From Maratus speciosus (Eukaryota > Arthropoda > Arachnida > Araneae > Salticidae): a stretch of 64,000 nt of DNA. How positions within the stretch are numbered: the stretch's first letter is position 1; each line of letters starts with the position of its first letter. Positions 41,226 through 53,399 of the stretch are shown here, one piece after another. Location of the stretch: positions 517,147,451 to 517,211,450 of the forward strand of contig OZ010795.1 in NCBI GenBank assembly GCA_963932465.1, given 5' to 3'. The notes below the pieces were generated by a model, which was not told the origin of the DNA, did no database searches, and saw only the letters and a program-made list of their open reading frames with translations. The position numbers and the translations under genes were made by a program.

Positions 41226-42190
41226 CACTAGGGGGCTCTGCCCCCTGCAAGCTACGCTCACCAACCCCCCGTTCAGACACCGTTCATCTAAAAACACGCT
41301 AACCTGATCGGTTTTTAAAAATATTAGAGAATATTGAATTATTCTGAAAAAAGCTGTGCAGATCTCCCTGTAAACGGGTTTCCGTTCAATTCCCTTTGAT
41401 TTAAAAAATTTAAGGCCGAATCAGTTGCTCTTAAGACATCCAATGGTTGTTTTCGTGTTTGATTAAAGAGGATCAGTTAAACATTTGAAAAGAAGCTAAA
41501 ATAGAATGAATTAAGTGTATAAAGTCTTTGTCTCCCGGTATTTTAAAATAATATCTATAACAATAGTCTAAGTCATGTGACTATCATCAACAGTTCCGGG
41601 CGGACCACTTCGCTTTTTATATTCCAGGTGCCATTTTGGTACTTTAATGTTAGTCAAGAACAGGTGATAAGTCGCCAAATATTATTCTATCGCTATCATT
41701 TCATCTATATTATAATAGTCCAAGGCATGTAACTGCCATAAATAAATACGGTCTGATCCCTTCGCTTTTCATATGAAAGTTTGACCCAGATATCATATAA
41801 GGCCCCATATTGGCGCGATTTTTTTCCGACGCCAATTTGGGGAAAACAGCATAAACAACAACATCCGGCTTACCATATTAAGCAAAATAACGATACTTTG
41901 GCGCCAGTTAAGTACACGTTGCGTATATGACATTGGCATCAGAAAAAAAATCCCGCCAGTATGGGGCCGTATATGACATCTGTGCTGAAGGTTTTCCATT
42001 TTGATTAAAAAATAATTATTTTTTTCGAATAACTCTACATAAAAGTTGCCATGGTCGCAAAGAATTCTTGGTACTGTTACGCTAGTCAGATGCAAATATT
42101 GCCAATAGCTTTTTTTTTCCACTCGCCAGTTAGCATTATTTTTATTTTTCGAGTGGTAAATTAAAACATTGCTTTGAAGTTGAAATTAAA
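41226..42190. repeat. Dispersed family G, copy 1 (~965 bp)
   Basis: Starts CACTAGGGGGCTCTGCCCCC (a GC hairpin, GGGGGC-TCT-GCCCCC) then TGCAAGCTACGCTC, and ends TTTGAAGTTGAAATTAAA. It aligns throughout with 48176-49134. It contains an inverted pair (GCCCCATATTGGCG at 41801 and CGCCAGTATGGGGC near 41953). A 109-codon minus-strand frame (41793-42122) has a homologous 135-codon frame in the other copy, sharing MSYTQRVLNW. No known domain is seen. Class unknown. Confidence 0.7.
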
Positions 42191-42594
42191 TATCATGGTT
42201 ATACTTATTTATTTCCAGTGTCGCTTCTCAATGTTAATTTTACATAGAAAAGCCTATGGAGATCATAACTTTTTGACTTTTTCTTCCAACCTTTTTGTCC
42301 CTGATGCCACAAATTTTTTATTCTTTGTAATTTTAATGATATTGTAAATTCAAAGTACGAAAATGTTTGTCTGACTTCAGGGTCAAAACGGATGATAAAA
42401 TGCCTTTGCATATGTGTGAATTATAATGCAGAGAGTAACATAGCGTAAGCTTTATTTGTATTATTCAAATATTTTTCTTAATAATTCCAAATTTCGCTTT
42501 TTTTCATTGAGAATCAGTGAACATTTTTGCTATAAAATTTAACATTTTAATTACCCATCATACGTAGTATAGGGTAAGTCTTGTAATCGTTTTA
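42191..42594. other. AT-rich sequence, nothing recognised
   Basis: No feature supported. Confidence 0.35.
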
Positions 42595-42800
42595 AAAATC
42601 GAAAAAAAAATTTTGACGGATTTACACGTTTCAGACAGTAGAGATTCCGAAAAACATATTTTTAGAAGAAAAGAAAATTTGCCTTCCGTCTGGGTGTGTG
42701 TGTGTCTGTAAACGCTCTATCTCCCAAACAAATTGAGATAGAGACTTGAAATTCTGTATGTACTTAGGGAGTATAATCGAAAGAAGTCTATTGAATATCA
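42595..42800 (-). repeat. Truncated M1-family terminal segment
   Basis: TTGACGGATTTACACGTTTC and GAGATTCCGAAAAACA correspond to the conserved terminal segment of M1 copy A (20185-20235) in the opposite orientation. A GTGTGTGTGTCTGT tract and CTCTATCTCCCAAACAAATT follow. The minisatellite core is missing. Confidence 0.55.
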
Positions 42801-43902
42801 GTAACCTCGATTATCCGGAACTATTTTTTTTCAACTCTTGAAATATTCTTTTTGGTAAAAGCTATACAAAAATTTTCGAAATTGTTTATTTGAAGGAGTG
42901 AATATAAAAGACAATAAAAAAACATAAATTTTGCATCATGAATGAACTCGATCGGATAATTAGTTGCCGAGATATTTGTAATTCTATTTTTCACGGTCTT
43001 CGATTTTTCATGACGCTGTATTTCATTCAAATTTCAATTCAAATATATGTTTTAATTGGAAATGAGACGCTTAATCCGACGCAGTAAACTGTAAGTTAAT
43101 AGGATTATAATTTTTTGAGTTATAAGGATGTTTCTTTTACGCAATTCGGTACTACACGATTATCCCACCGACCAAAAACATATCGCCAAACTATAAGATA
43201 ATGCCAATAATGGCTTATCGTAAATGTCAAGCATTTAATGCCTCACCATACCTATAAGGGGGTTTACTATAGGGGAGACCCTGTTCTGTCGCCAAATACC
43301 ACCATGTTTGTCGCCAACTTGGCGGTATAGCGCCAAATTGACGTCAAAAAATTTATGTCAAAAAATTGCAATATATTTCACCGATACTGATTTTTAAGCA
43401 TAAATATCAATTACATTCAGATGTGCCCATTCGATTAAAAAGGTGTTAACTTCGTGATTTATGCTTTCCTTTTATTTATTTGTTGATGTAGTTTTAATTT
43501 CGTTAAGGTATATAGCCGGAAAGAAGTACTGAACTATTTATATTGTTTTAAGACTGTGTAAGAATTGAAATCGTGTCGGATTCTTAGAAATGAATAAATT
43601 TGCAAATAACCGAAATACAGATTTCATTATCAATATGACAGCATTACACATGGGCGGGCATGTAATATATATTATGTTCATATTCAATTTCTTTTTGTGG
43701 TATTAAGAAATAAAAATAATTATTTATAAATTTTAAAAGACAAAGACTTTTAACGTTAAGTAAACTCAACGAAGTTACGTTAAGTAAACTTAACGTTATT
43801 ACCGCATTTTTTATCTAAAATTATTCCTCAGGGGTAACAATTTAATCTTACATTTACATCGCCCCCTGGCAGGAAATAAAGTAGAAAAATTTAAGTAAAA
43901 CT

Positions 43903-43949
<47 letters not shown>

Positions 43950-44089
43950 GTTTTACTGTGTAACAGCTATACTGTTGTTATAATTTTAGCACTTAAAATT
44001 TAAGGATATTTCTACATTCATAGCGTACTAGAGGGGAAAATGGAGTAACTAAAATTAAGCAAAATTTTTTTTAAATGTTTTTATTAAAT
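42801..44089. other. AT-rich sequence with pieces of CGCCAA-type repeat and poly(T)
   Basis: 43150-43340 (ATCGCCAAACTATAAGAT, TTGTCGCCAACTTGGCGG) is shared in part with 49810-49880. 43752-43800 contains a near-perfect palindrome. A poly(T) run spans about 43903-43945. No gene is seen. Confidence 0.45.
43903..43945. repeat. Poly(T) tract
   Basis: About 43 consecutive T. Confidence 0.9.
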
Positions 44090-46935
44090 ACTAGCTGCTA
44101 CCCGTGACTGCGTTCACGTGACATTTAAAGAAGAAGAAATTCACCAATTAAGCAAAAAATTTCGATAATTAAAAGCATATATAATTAACCTTTTATCACA
44201 TTTTATAGTAGAAACGCTTCTGATGATCCCAATTTGCTTACTTTTATTTATATATATAGGATCATTTAAATTTCTTTCGTGAGCATGAAATTTCATACAC
44301 ATTTTCGATGATTAAATGAAGAATAAATTTACATCTCTGTTATTCTATTTTATATTTATGCTCAAGGACGTTGATTTAATTTATGTTTTCGAGACAACGA
44401 ATATTATTTAAAGAAATATATTAGTAAATATTTTTAAAGGAAAGTGGTTATTAACAGGTCACTTCAGACGTGACTTTGATAAGATTCGAATAATCGAAAA
44501 ATCAACATGCAACATTATGTTTATATTCCAAAAAATCACATCTTGGTAGAAAAAAAAAAGATAAATTGTATTAAAAAGTAATAATCAAACGTGGTGAAGC
44601 ATCAAAGTTCAAAAATAAATAATAAGGGTACGAGAAATATCTTTAACTTTCAAATATTTATTACACTTTAATTTCACGGCACCACACTTTTATTAACTGT
44701 AGATCTACCAATAATATCAAAATATTTATCATGCTCTGAAGACTCTTGAGCCTAAATACTTATTATTTAAGCAATAGCGTTGCTTAGTGCTTTCGCGGAA
44801 TAAATCTATTTATGGAAAAGCACCCCAATTATGAATTAACATTTTCATATCTAACGTTGTGCTGTAATTTTGGCTTTTGAAAGCTTTGAAATTTGCAGGA
44901 ATATGCTCCAATGGGGGACAGAGATTGTGTTTCATGGAGATTTTTAACTATAGATTTTGATATTTTAAAATCGAAAGAAAATTTCCCTTCTTCCTTTGCC
45001 CTTTTCGATAATCACGATGCCTTTAAAAATTAGAGGGATCTGAGACAAAAGACAAATTTATTGCTTTATTGATGGTTTTGGTTCTTTTTTACACGTAAAT
45101 GATGTCACATGTAAAGCCCTATCTCAAATTAAAATTACTTGCTAAACTTTTTAAAGTCGACTTTGGTGTGCCATTTATTAAATTTTATTGAAACCAATGT
45201 TCCTGGAGATTGTACGGTAAAAGGATGTTAAACTTATGTATTTGCTATTGTTAAGTTCTTAGCAAATTACGCCATTTTGTATAACTGCTATAAAATGCTA
45301 ACATTTTCTGAAAGAAAAGCAGCTAATGATTTAAATATAACGACGCTTTCACTAGGTTAGTTTATCTTACGGAATGATACTTGTCGAAATAAAATATATA
45401 TATATATTCTTTCACTTCATGAATCATTTAAAACTATGCATTTCAATTTGTTTAAAACATAGAATCGATTAATAAAATCCAATATTATTGTATATTTAGA
45501 AAAACATTGAAACATTTTTCTTTATTAAATATACTAAATTTAAAGTAATAAAATTTATTTAAAATGTAAGCAAAAATTTCATTTTGAAATAATGCGACTT
45601 TTGGTGCAAAATTTGATTTCTAAAAGGTGTATTATTATTTTAAGATTTCGTTTTAACTTTCGAAGCTGGTGTAATGAAAACGACATCGCTTTGACGAAAC
45701 TGAAATAAATATATGTTAATGTTGTCGTATTAAAATTAATGCTTTCCATGAAAAAATATTACATCATTTTTAAACGATAAAGCTTTTACTAAAATCACCT
45801 TTGTGACATGTTTTAACTGCCATCTTTAAAAATGATTAATTAAAATAGTATATGATTTTTTAAAACTTAATTCTTATGAATAGTGGGCAATAACTATCTA
45901 CTTAAATGTACAGAAGATATATTTACATCCGCAGACGATTTTAGCTTCTGTGGAATAAATTCATTCATGAAGCTTCGATGTGTGTAAATATGTTTTCAGT
46001 TTTGGGAAATTTACTTTAATCATGTTTTTGTACCATTTATACTAATTGAAATTCAATTCTTTTTAATTTTAATGAGGAAATAGCGTCAAAAAATATATTA
46101 ATCCGTTTTAATTCCCCTTTCTTCCACCAAAAATATCTTCTCCTTATAATCATAGCGTGAATTTTGAAAGAAAACTCTCATTTGTTTGTAACTTATATTC
46201 AAACTCTTTAATTAGTATGGATAGTATTCTTTTGACGTCACAATTTAGTAAAATGGTTGTTTTATAGCCTCGAACTGAAAGCGAGAATAGAGTCCATTAG
46301 TAAAAAATATTTCTGTTATTCGTTTTAATATGACGTCATTATTTATCTATTTTCATTATTTACTGATATTCATGTCCCTTGCATTTTTAACCAATACATG
46401 GGAATATCTGTTTTATTTCAAATATGACGTAATATTTTTCCAAGCGAATAACTTTATTAATAATATGATTCTTTTTCATTCTTTTCCCTTCTGATTACGA
46501 TTCCATTTTTTGCAGAAAACCCCTTATTAACGTAACTGATATTCATCCTTCATGTATAATAAAAAATACATATTTTTCGTTTAAAATATGACGTCATAAA
46601 TATTTTCTTTTGAATTCTTTTTATTTTATTTTAATTAATTGTAGAGGAAAAATTATTATTGCAGATTTAGAATTTCTTGGCGACGGGAAAGAAAAATGGT
46701 CAAATTTTATCGGGAAAATGTCAATTGATTCTGTATGAAAAAGTATGAAATTTTGAATTATTAAGTGAAATATTTGGATAAAATAAATAAAACATAGCCT
46801 ATGTTCTTTTCCGTTTCATAATCCATCTATATGAAAAGATACAAAAGCATTAATTCATCCGTTTTGATGTTCACTTCATTCAAACATTCGGACACACATT
46901 GACATTTATAATATTATAAGGATAAGGATAAGGAT
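44090..46935 (+). repeat. Long dispersed-repeat-like segment (ACTAGCTGCTACCCG start, GGATAA end)
   Basis: It begins ACTAGCTGCTACCCGTGAC and ends in a short (GGATAA)n at 46919-46935. This pairing recalls dispersed arthropod repeats with ACTAGC-ACCCG starts, but I cannot assign a class and there is no second copy in the window. Four CRE-like TGACGT motifs lie at 46230-46600. No protein motif is found. Confidence 0.4.
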
Positions 46936-47129
46936 TTTTTATGCTCAGACCGGAGTTTCTGTCCAAACTTTGCACTACCTCACAGATGAAACATTTTGGA
47001 TTAAATATTGGTAAATACACCACAAATTGTGATGCGATACCTTGTAGATCAAACCTGATGATGATGCATCTAGTTAATTTTTAAACGAGTTCGTTTGAAT
47101 GCAGTAGTTATTAAAAAACTTGACATATT
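46936..47129. other. Spacer
   Basis: No feature recognised between the previous segment and the foldback element. Confidence 0.35.
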
Positions 47130-47725
47130 AAACAATAACATAATTTGCCGAACGAATTAAAAAAATAAATCCTGCATTGTTTAAGCCCAAGAAGGGACAG
47201 ATATTAAGATATTTCATTCAGTTAGTTCTACATTTAATGTTAAATTTTTGAAACAAATTAGTTAAACCAGGTGAACATTGAAAAGTAAAAATGAAATCCA
47301 AACAATATGATACTTAAACAGCCTAAAAACTTAGATTCTGTTCAAACGAAATCGAGATAAATAGAGATTTTGTTTGGAAGGTTTGTATTTTAGGTGTGCC
47401 TAATCATTTGTTTTCCCCTATCGTAAACATAATACAAAATCAATAATACAAATATTTGCAACTTAAATTTGGGAAAAAAGTCTACGATTTATTTCGATTT
47501 CGTTTGAACGGAATCTAAGTTTTAGGGCTGTTTAAGTATCATATTGTTTGGATTTCATTTTTACTTTTCAATGTTCACTTGGTTTAACTAATTTGTTACA
47601 AAAAATTAACATTAAATGTCGAACTAACTGAATGAAATATCTTAATATCTGTCCCTTCTCGGGCTTAAAAATGTAGGAAATAAATTAATTTTTTTAATTC
47701 GTTCGGCAAATTATGTTTTTGTTTA
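47130..47725. mobile_element. Foldback element with ~240-bp arms (~596 bp)
   Basis: The left arm 47130-47370 and right arm 47483-47725 are inverted copies (for example CATAATTTGCCGAACGAATT against AATTCGTTCGGCAAATTATG). The loop is about 110 bp. The flanks show TAT on both sides, too short to decide the duplication. It is a non-coding MITE or foldback type. Confidence 0.85.
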
Positions 47726-48175
47726 TATGTATAGGGTAGATATACATGTAGTAGTTCAAAATCAACAAGTCGTGCCAAATACATTGCAATATTTTAAAGT
47801 AGTTCTGGAGTAACCGGGAGCGATTGACAAATAAATAAAGAAACGATTTTGTTATGAGAACAATAGCTACAAGGTGAAAAAAAAATAGTGCATCAAAAAT
47901 ATAATTTTTCCTTTTAGATATTTAAATATTGACAATTACATTGGTATTATATGAAGATACATATCTTTAGTTATGTGTTTCAAGCGCTAATTGATTTTTC
48001 TTTTGTTAGCTAAAAGCATGAACTGAAAAATTCAAAGAACAAAACTATCTCATGCACTACGCAAATAAATGTTTTGTTAACAAACGAGTTATTTACAGTT
48101 GAGCAATCTTTTAACGCTCAAAGTAGACTGGATCAGATTCCTGCTGAAAAATCAATTTGTTATTATTATAGCAAT
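47726..48175. other. AT-rich spacer, nothing recognised
   Basis: No gene or repeat partner is seen. Confidence 0.4.
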
Positions 48176-49134
48176 ACTAGGAGGCTCTGCACCCTGCAAG
48201 CTACGCTCGCCCCCGTTCAGACACCGCAGAATCTAAAAACACGCTAATATGATGGGTTTTAAAAATATAAGAAAAGATTGAATGATACTGAAAAAAGCTG
48301 TGCAGATCTCATTGTAAATGGGTTTCCATTCAATTCCCTTTGATTGCAAAAATGTAAGGGCAAATCAGTTGCTGTTAAGACATCCAATGGTTATTTTCGT
48401 TTTTGATTAAAGAGGATCAGTTAAACATTTGAAAAGTAGCTAAAATAAAATGAATTAAGTATACAGAGTCTTTGTCTCCCGGTATTTTAAAACAATCTCT
48501 ATAACAATAGCCTAAGTCATGTGACTATCATCAACAGTTTCGGGCAGGCCACTTCGCTTTTCATACTCTAGGTGCCATTTTGGTACTTTAATATTAGCCA
48601 TGCACAGGCGATAAGTCGCCAAATATTATTTTATCGCCATCATTTCATCTATATTACAATAGTTCAAGTCATCAACTGTCATAAACAAATACGGTCTGAT
48701 CCCTTCGCCTTTCATATGAAACTTTGCCACAGATGTCATATACGATATTGGCGCGATTTTTTTTCCGACGCCAATTCGGGGAACGCATCAACAGCATAAA
48801 CAACAACATCCAGCTTACCATATCAAGCAAAATAACAATACTTTGGAGCCAGTTAAGTACCCGTTGCGTATATGACATTGGCGTCAGAAAAAAAATCGCG
48901 CCAATATGGGTCCGTATATAACATCTGTGCCAAAAGTTTTCCATTTTGGTTAAAAAATCAAATTTTTTTTCGAATAAAACTATATAAAAGTTGTCATGGT
49001 CGCAAAGAATTCTTGGTACTGTTACACTAGCCGGGTGCAAATCTCGCCAACAGCTTTTTTTCAAATTGCCAGTTAGCATTTTCTTTTACTTTTCGAGTGG
49101 TAAATTAAAACATTGATTTGAAGTTGAAATTAAA
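48176..49134. repeat. Dispersed family G, copy 2 (~959 bp)
   Basis: Aligns end to end with 41226-42190. The initial hairpin is decayed (GGAGGCTCTGCACCC). The internal inverted pair is better preserved here (GATATTGGCGCGATTTTTTT at 48747 against its complement near 48880-48908). The minus-strand frame 48672-49079 is homologous to that in copy 1. Confidence 0.72.
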
Positions 49135-50066
49135 TGTTTGTTGCATTATTGGGAAGAGTTCCATATTGTGTGCTGGTTGGTGCGATTGGCGAATGAATCC
49201 AAAATGGCGCCAAAAAGCCATTTTAGTGTCTTATAAAATTTTTCAGGGTGTCGGAAAAACATGGTCTTTAAATATTTGTAAACATATATATATATTTAAT
49301 AAATGTTATATATGTCACATGTTAAAAAAAGTACGATGTTTATACAGACAGTTTTATATATATTACGTATAGAGATATACCTTATACATACATAGTATAT
49401 ATACACCTATAAATAAATATTATGTACTTATATTTTATGTATTTATTATATTTATTATACATGTCAAATTAAAACAAAAGTTATATATTTTTCCGAAAAA
49501 TATAGGCTAAATGCAAAAATAAAATACGCAAAAAACGTATGAATAAAGTTCATTATAGAAAAAAGCAACCCCAAAGGCTGAAGATCGCAACCACATCGAT
49601 TCATTTAATGCCAAAAAAAGCTCGCAAAAAAAAAAAAAAAAAAAAAAAAACAGCACACAATATGGAACTCTTCCCACATTATTTAACATTTGGCCAGATG
49701 TCACATACGCACCGAAGGTTTGGCGTGATTTTTTTTCTTTTTTACAAAAATTTGGCGAAAACCTCGTTTTCGAATACCAGTTACATATGCATTTTGTGTA
49801 TTACTTAATTATCCCGTTGAACCAAAAATCTATCGCCAAACTATAAGATTAAATGTCAATAATGGTTGATCGTAAATGTCCCATTCACTTGGCTTTAAGT
49901 AAGTTACACATGTTTACGTCATCAAGTGATTTTTATTTCGACGTTTTATTTGTACATTTATTAATGTTATACTAATTTATTTGTTTTTTCGTTATTTAAA
50001 ATAAAAATTATGTCAATTTGTATAATTTGGCGAAATTGGTCGACGGAATAACTAAGTACTACCGTA
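49135..50066. other. Region with a spaced inverted repeat and poly(A)
   Basis: GGGAAGAGTTCCATATTGTG at about 49151 is inverted near 49660-49680, giving ~35-bp arms with about 480 bp between. A poly(A) run is at about 49627-49650. A CGCCAAACTATAAGATT phrase at 49830 matches 43185. Multiple TATATA runs occur at 49270-49480. No gene is seen. Confidence 0.5.
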
Positions 50067-50235
50067 TAATATTAAAATATTTATTTGCTTAAAAGACGTT
50101 ACAAAAACACATTAAAAGTAAATTAAAAAACTATATTACAAATATATTTTATCTATATTTACAAAATATAGATCTTTAATTTAATTTTAATGAGTTTTTA
50201 TAACGTCTTTTAAGCAAATAAATATTTTAATATTA
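50067..50235. mobile_element. Short MITE-like perfect foldback (169 bp)
   Basis: Arms of 43 bp (50067-50109 and 50193-50235) match at all but about one position: TTTGCTTAAAAGACGTTAC against GTAACGTCTTTTAAGCAAA with one change. It is bounded by TAATATTA at both ends. No coding capacity. Confidence 0.8.
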
Positions 50236-50408
50236 TGATGTGATTAGTAATGGTCGTAATTTTGATTTACTACTCGCACTTATTTACGTAAGTAGTACCG
50301 TATTTTTTAATTATTTTCTATTATTTTCAAAAGGAAATAACAAAAAAAATAATTAGTAAGTATAGAACAAAATAATTTATATAATTTAAAAAAGAAGTAA
50401 AAGTAAAT
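50236..50408. other. AT-rich spacer
   Basis: Nothing recognised. Confidence 0.35.
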
Positions 50409-51066
50409 AAACATTTATTATTAAATAAACAACAATAGCCGGGTTACCATGTCAATCAAAATAATGTCATTTTGGCGCCAATCAGAATCTTTCGATTTGT
50501 CGAAAGATTGTTCAAGTAAATTGAATTATAAATAAAAGTAGCACGATACATTTCTTAGCATATACTTAAGGGAGGCCAAACTGGTCGCCAAATTAATTTA
50601 AAATACCCTTTTCTGAAATCTGAAAAAAAATATATATGTTCTGATTAAAATTTGAGTTGCCATCATTAGAAAAATGTACTTAAAATTAGAAAAAAATTAA
50701 TATTTCGAAAACTAATTCGAATTTAAAAATTCTAATACCAGTTTTGAGATCTGCAGATTAATACGGATTTTTGGTGTTAATTTCATCGCAAAGTATTCCA
50801 TATTTTAGGTGAAATAGCCGTGAAACTGAATCAGTCGTTTCAAAGAATCGTTTCATAAATTCGTTTCATTAGGATTTTATATATATATAAACATTTATTA
50901 TTAAATAAACAACAATAGCCGGGTTGCGAGATTCTAAAAGATAGTCACGTTTTAGCATTATTGGCTTTTACTGCGTTCTCATTCGCTGTTCTCAATCACG
51001 TGTCATAGACGCAGTTGTCGTTTGGGGATTTTAGCTTTTTCGCTCTCCTATATGTCTTGGAAAGGA
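50409..51066. repeat. Duplicated segment A/B, copy 1, carrying the empty Helentron-like site
   Basis: Part A (50440-50888) matches 56038-56204 plus 58378-58667 in direct orientation. Part B (50926-51066) matches 55875-56037 in inverted orientation. Part A is flanked by a ~37-bp direct repeat starting AAACATTTATTATTAAATAA at 50409 and 50889. The site AATTTAAAATACCCTTTTCT at about 50622 is uninterrupted, where the other copy holds a 2.2-kb insertion. Confidence 0.8.
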
Positions 51067-51173
51067 AATACATACACGAGTTTTTGTCAGGATTTTTTAA
51101 CCTGCGAGTGTGACAGCTGTTGATAGAGTTCAAATCTAGAGCTAAGATTGGTCACAAGCCAAAGACGCTTTTT

Positions 51174-51880
51174 ACTTTCTTCTATCTTTACAAAAAGAAA
51201 GAATTGGATTCGTGAAAATTTTCGGTTTTCGGTTTTACAAAATGTCTGTCTGTGAATCTGCGACTCTGTCTGCCTGTCCGTTTGTCAGTCGGTATGTGAT
51301 ACAATTTTGGGGCCGCTCTATCTCAAGAACTAATGCACGGAATTTATTAAAAATTTATATTCTGTTAGTTCCTGATAGAAATTGTTGCTGATTGATTTTT
51401 CGTGTAAATCGCTCAACAGGTGGCGCTGCTATGCAGCATTTTTCACGATTTCCGCAACAGCTCAATCTCCAGAACTAATGCACGGATTTTCATCAAACTT
51501 CAGATTCAGTGAGTCTTTGACATGAATTGACGTTTTATATATTTTGGTGTAAATAGCTCAACAGGTGGCGCTGCTATGCTGCCTTTTTGCGATTTCCGCA
51601 GTAGCTCTATCTCAAGAACTAATGCTTGGATTTTTAACAAACTTCAGATTCAGGTATACCTTGATATGAATTAGTGCTGTTTATGTTTTGGTGCAAATTG
51701 CTCAACAGGTGGCGTTCCTGTGCAACATTTTTCAGAATTTCCACTTTAGCTCTATCTCAAGAACTAATGCACGAATTTTCATCAAACTTCAGATTCAGGT
51801 ATACCTTGATATCAGTTAGTGTTGTTTATGGGATTTATATAGAAGAAAGTTTTGTGATGGCCACAACATACTAGTATTGT
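51174..51880 (-). mobile_element. Minisatellite element, M1 family, copy B
   Basis: From the hairpin start ACTTTCTTCTATCTTTAC at 51174, through a GTCTGTCTGTG tract near 51240-51300, four units marked by AGGTGGCG at about 51418-51715, to the inverted subterminal copy ATAGAAGAAAGTTTTG at 51839. Both ends are therefore present. It is in the opposite orientation to copy A. Confidence 0.78.
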
Positions 51881-51995
51881 AAGTGTATAAAACTGTATTT
51901 TAACTGTACAATGAAGTTTTCATCTCATGTTCCAATCTGTTTAAATGTTTACATAGGGATATGCAGGTTTATTTATTTATATTTATATGTATGTA

Positions 51996-53099
51996 CAGTC
52001 GTGAAAAAAAAAGAGTAAACATGCCTACTAACTTTGCAGCAAATTATTCTAGAATAAAGTGACTTGTACCTAACGATTGCATATAAAGTCTACTTTTAAA
52101 TGATGCCTACAAAATTTGCTTAGGGGGCCATCTACATATCAAAACGAACCCAAACTTCTTTTTTTTTTCAATAGCAATACCCAAGTCTGACACCATAAAT
52201 AAATTCTACACCCTTTAATAAACCTAAATAAAAATTTTCAAGAAATTCAGGCGATTACTTTCAGAGAAATTAATTATTTTAAAATGACCATATTTTAGGG
52301 ACTGTATCCAAATTGAAGTTCGGTACTACATACTGTTGAAATGCTACAGAATGAGTATGTCACTTCTATTAATGTATTATTTCTTGCCAATATAAGCATT
52401 TAACTCGCTTAATATGTTCTATATCGCCAGCCCAAGCTCAAATGTTTCAATAAAATGAGTAAAATAAATTTTTTCAAATTATGCTTTTGTGCGCATCATA
52501 GACGGTCCCATAAACAATCATTTTGATGTTTTTTAAGCATAATTCGAAAACTAGTTGAGAGAAAAATTTTAAATTGAGAATTCGCATCAAGCATGACCTA
52601 ATAAATATAAATTTATCAAAATTGTAGACTACAATTAATATTTTTTTCAAATATTAATTTCATAAATCATATTATAATTTTTTTTAAATTATAAATTCAA
52701 TGCATTTATGTTTGGGTTTTTAGTATTATAACCATACAAAATATTATTACATTAGGATTATAATTTCAGGAGTTATTAATAAAATATGGAAATGTAACTT
52801 AACATTAGAAACTCTAAATTTTCTATGTTTATAATGCAAAAACTTATCATACAAGTGACTTGAAACTTCGTTTCTAGGCATAGTTTGAACCGAGGATTTA
52901 AAATATTGTCTAAACTGGGTGTTGCCATTGAAAAAAAAAATCTTGGTTTGGTTTTGATTTGTAGGTGGTCCCCTAAGCAAATTTTATGCAAATCATTTAA
53001 AAGTAGACTTTATTTCCAATTCTTTGGTACCAGTAACCATGATTCTATTTTAATTAGCTGCAGAGTTAGTAGGGGGTGTTTACTTTTTTTCCACGACTG
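51996..53099. mobile_element. Tc1/mariner-like element with ~195-bp inverted ends (1104 bp)
   Basis: The left CAGTCGTGAAAAAAAAAGAG and the complement of the right end, CAGTCGTGGAAAAAAAGTAA, start arms that align for about 195 bp (for example AAAGTCTACTTTTAAATGAT in both). TA precedes the left end; the right flank is AA, perhaps mutated. No transposase is seen. The frames at 52747-53100 are shadows of the arms. Confidence 0.78.
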
Positions 53100-53399
53100 A
53101 ACCCATACCATTAAATATATAATTTTTTTAAACATTTTCTTTTAGTGTATTGTATCCATATATGCATTATAACTGTATATGTCCATATAGCAATTGTATA
53201 TATTGTATGAATATATTGTATATATATACATAATCTAACATTTTTTGGAATTAGAGCCCTTCATCTTTATTAGACCATTTGTCTAGATCCATCCTTTTAC
53301 AGTATATAAATTTATAAATCTGTGTATCTCTGACTGTATACACATGTTAAATAGATTAGCTAAAAGTAAGCTATAATTCTCGCTAAAACTATTTTATAT
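53100..53399. other. AT-rich spacer with TATATA runs
   Basis: Nothing recognised. Confidence 0.35.

Noticed and set aside
48672..49079. A 135-codon minus-strand frame, the longest in the window.
   Set aside because: It is part of dispersed family G, has no known domain, and the homologous frame in copy 1 differs at many amino acids as expected for drifting repeat DNA.
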